Below, one piece after another: positions 32,023-32,269 of a DNA stretch of 32,269 bases. The stretch covers positions 1-32,269 of the forward strand of contig CACXFT010000117.1 of assembly GCA_902767045.1 (NCBI GenBank), read 5' to 3'. Made by a program: the position numbers and the translations under genes. The stretch comes from an uncultured Prevotellaceae bacterium. Lineage in GTDB: Bacteria > Bacteroidota > Bacteroidia > Bacteroidales > Bacteroidaceae. The notes below the pieces were generated by a model. That model did not search any database and was not told the origin of the DNA. It saw only the letters and a list, made by a program, of their open reading frames with translations. Every line of letters starts with the position of its first letter. The stretch's first letter is position 1.

Positions 32023-32054
32023 CAAAAGTAGCTCTTTTATTTGAATTAGACAAA
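32023..32054 (-). promoter_or_regulatory. Promoter of the TetR regulator
   Basis: Minus strand: TTTG (32051-32054), 20-base spacer, TACTTTTG (32023-32030), an exact match, 46 bases before the ATG. Confidence 0.75.
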
Positions 32055-32121
32055 AAAAAAGAACAAAACCTTAGACTGATAAGATAATTTAAGGCATAAA
32101 CATAAAAATATGCGAGCAAAA

Positions 32122-32153
32122 TTTGCACAATCAAGAAAATAGTCGTACCTTTG
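32122..32153 (+). promoter_or_regulatory. Promoter of the initiator tRNA
   Basis: TTTG (32122-32125), 20-base spacer, TACCTTTG (32146-32153), an exact match, 22 bases before the tRNA. Confidence 0.8.
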
Positions 32154-32175
32154 CACCCGCAAATAAGAAATATAT

Positions 32176-32251
32176 CGCGGAGTGGAGCAGTTGGTAGCTC
32201 GCCAGGCTCATAACCTGGAGGTCGCATGTTCGAGTCCTGCCTCCGCAACCA
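32176..32251 (+). tRNA. Initiator tRNA-fMet (CAT)
   Basis: A 76-base cloverleaf with encoded CCA. The acceptor arms CGCGGAG and CTCCGCA pair except C1 with A72, the mark of bacterial initiator tRNA. The anticodon loop is CTCATAA. The anticodon stem CCAGG/CCTGG has A29-T41 in place of the first of the three usual G-C pairs. In the T stem GCATG/CCTGC, T52 faces C62, a mismatch. The D arm (GAGC...GCTC) and TTCGAGT T loop are normal. The final 18 bases of the window hold nothing recognisable. Confidence 0.93.
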
Positions 32252-32269
32252 TGACTGGGTAACAAGCTA

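Overview
The window looks like a chromosomal segment of a Bacteroidota species, most likely Prevotellaceae. At seven places upstream of genes there is a -7 element of the form TAnnTTTG, usually with TTTG (once TTTC) 19-20 bases further upstream, which is the promoter form of this phylum. The gene content agrees: a DUF2723 giant membrane protein, a DUF5686 outer-membrane protein, an S9 dipeptidyl peptidase, a secreted GH2 beta-galactosidase and an RND pump made of lipoproteins. Genus level is inference. No rRNA, CRISPR array, prophage or insertion sequence was seen.

Layout. (1) 1-2.1 kb: the 3' part of an Eco57I-type restriction-modification enzyme, a hairpin terminator, then a two-gene PIN-domain toxin-antitoxin module on the minus strand. 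(2) 2.2-6.2 kb, minus: a DUF2723 (TMEM260-like) membrane glycosyltransferase candidate followed by a polysaccharide deacetylase. (3) 6.3-13.8 kb, minus: a tight six-gene run, serine acetyltransferase, THUMP RNA methyltransferase, S9 peptidase, purD, a multi-pass membrane protein and a YqaA-type membrane protein, read from one clear promoter at 13.8 kb. (4) 13.9-19.8 kb, plus: three overlapping genes from a divergent promoter: nucleotidyltransferase plus ATP-grasp, CDP-alcohol phosphotransferase fused to a HAD phosphatase, and a DUF5686 outer-membrane protein. Together they look like a polar-lipid or head-group pathway. (5) 19.8-20.1 kb: a convergent spacer filled by 22-bp repeats and a perfect 18-bp hairpin. 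(6) 20.1-25.9 kb, minus: a complete RND efflux operon. (7) 25.9-30.1 kb, minus: an RluA-type pseudouridine synthase, an 18-bp tandem array, a GH2 beta-galactosidase and fabG. (8) 30.1-32.3 kb: a secreted two-repeat DUF4488-like protein, a TetR regulator and an initiator tRNA.

The most unusual content is repeat biology around region 4. Two different short GC-rich repeat families are present. One is C-rich and reads as TPAPSHPRT. The other is a palindromic element reading as PLTPPRGGE or as NPSPGRG. Both are inserted in frame, repeatedly, inside the two head-group enzymes, mostly at domain borders, including the exact join between the phosphotransferase and the phosphatase. Copies of the palindromic family also form or abut the 3' ends of two other genes. 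The spacer downstream of this cluster holds two 22-bp-period arrays whose units share an 8-bp core but differ in the other 14 bp.
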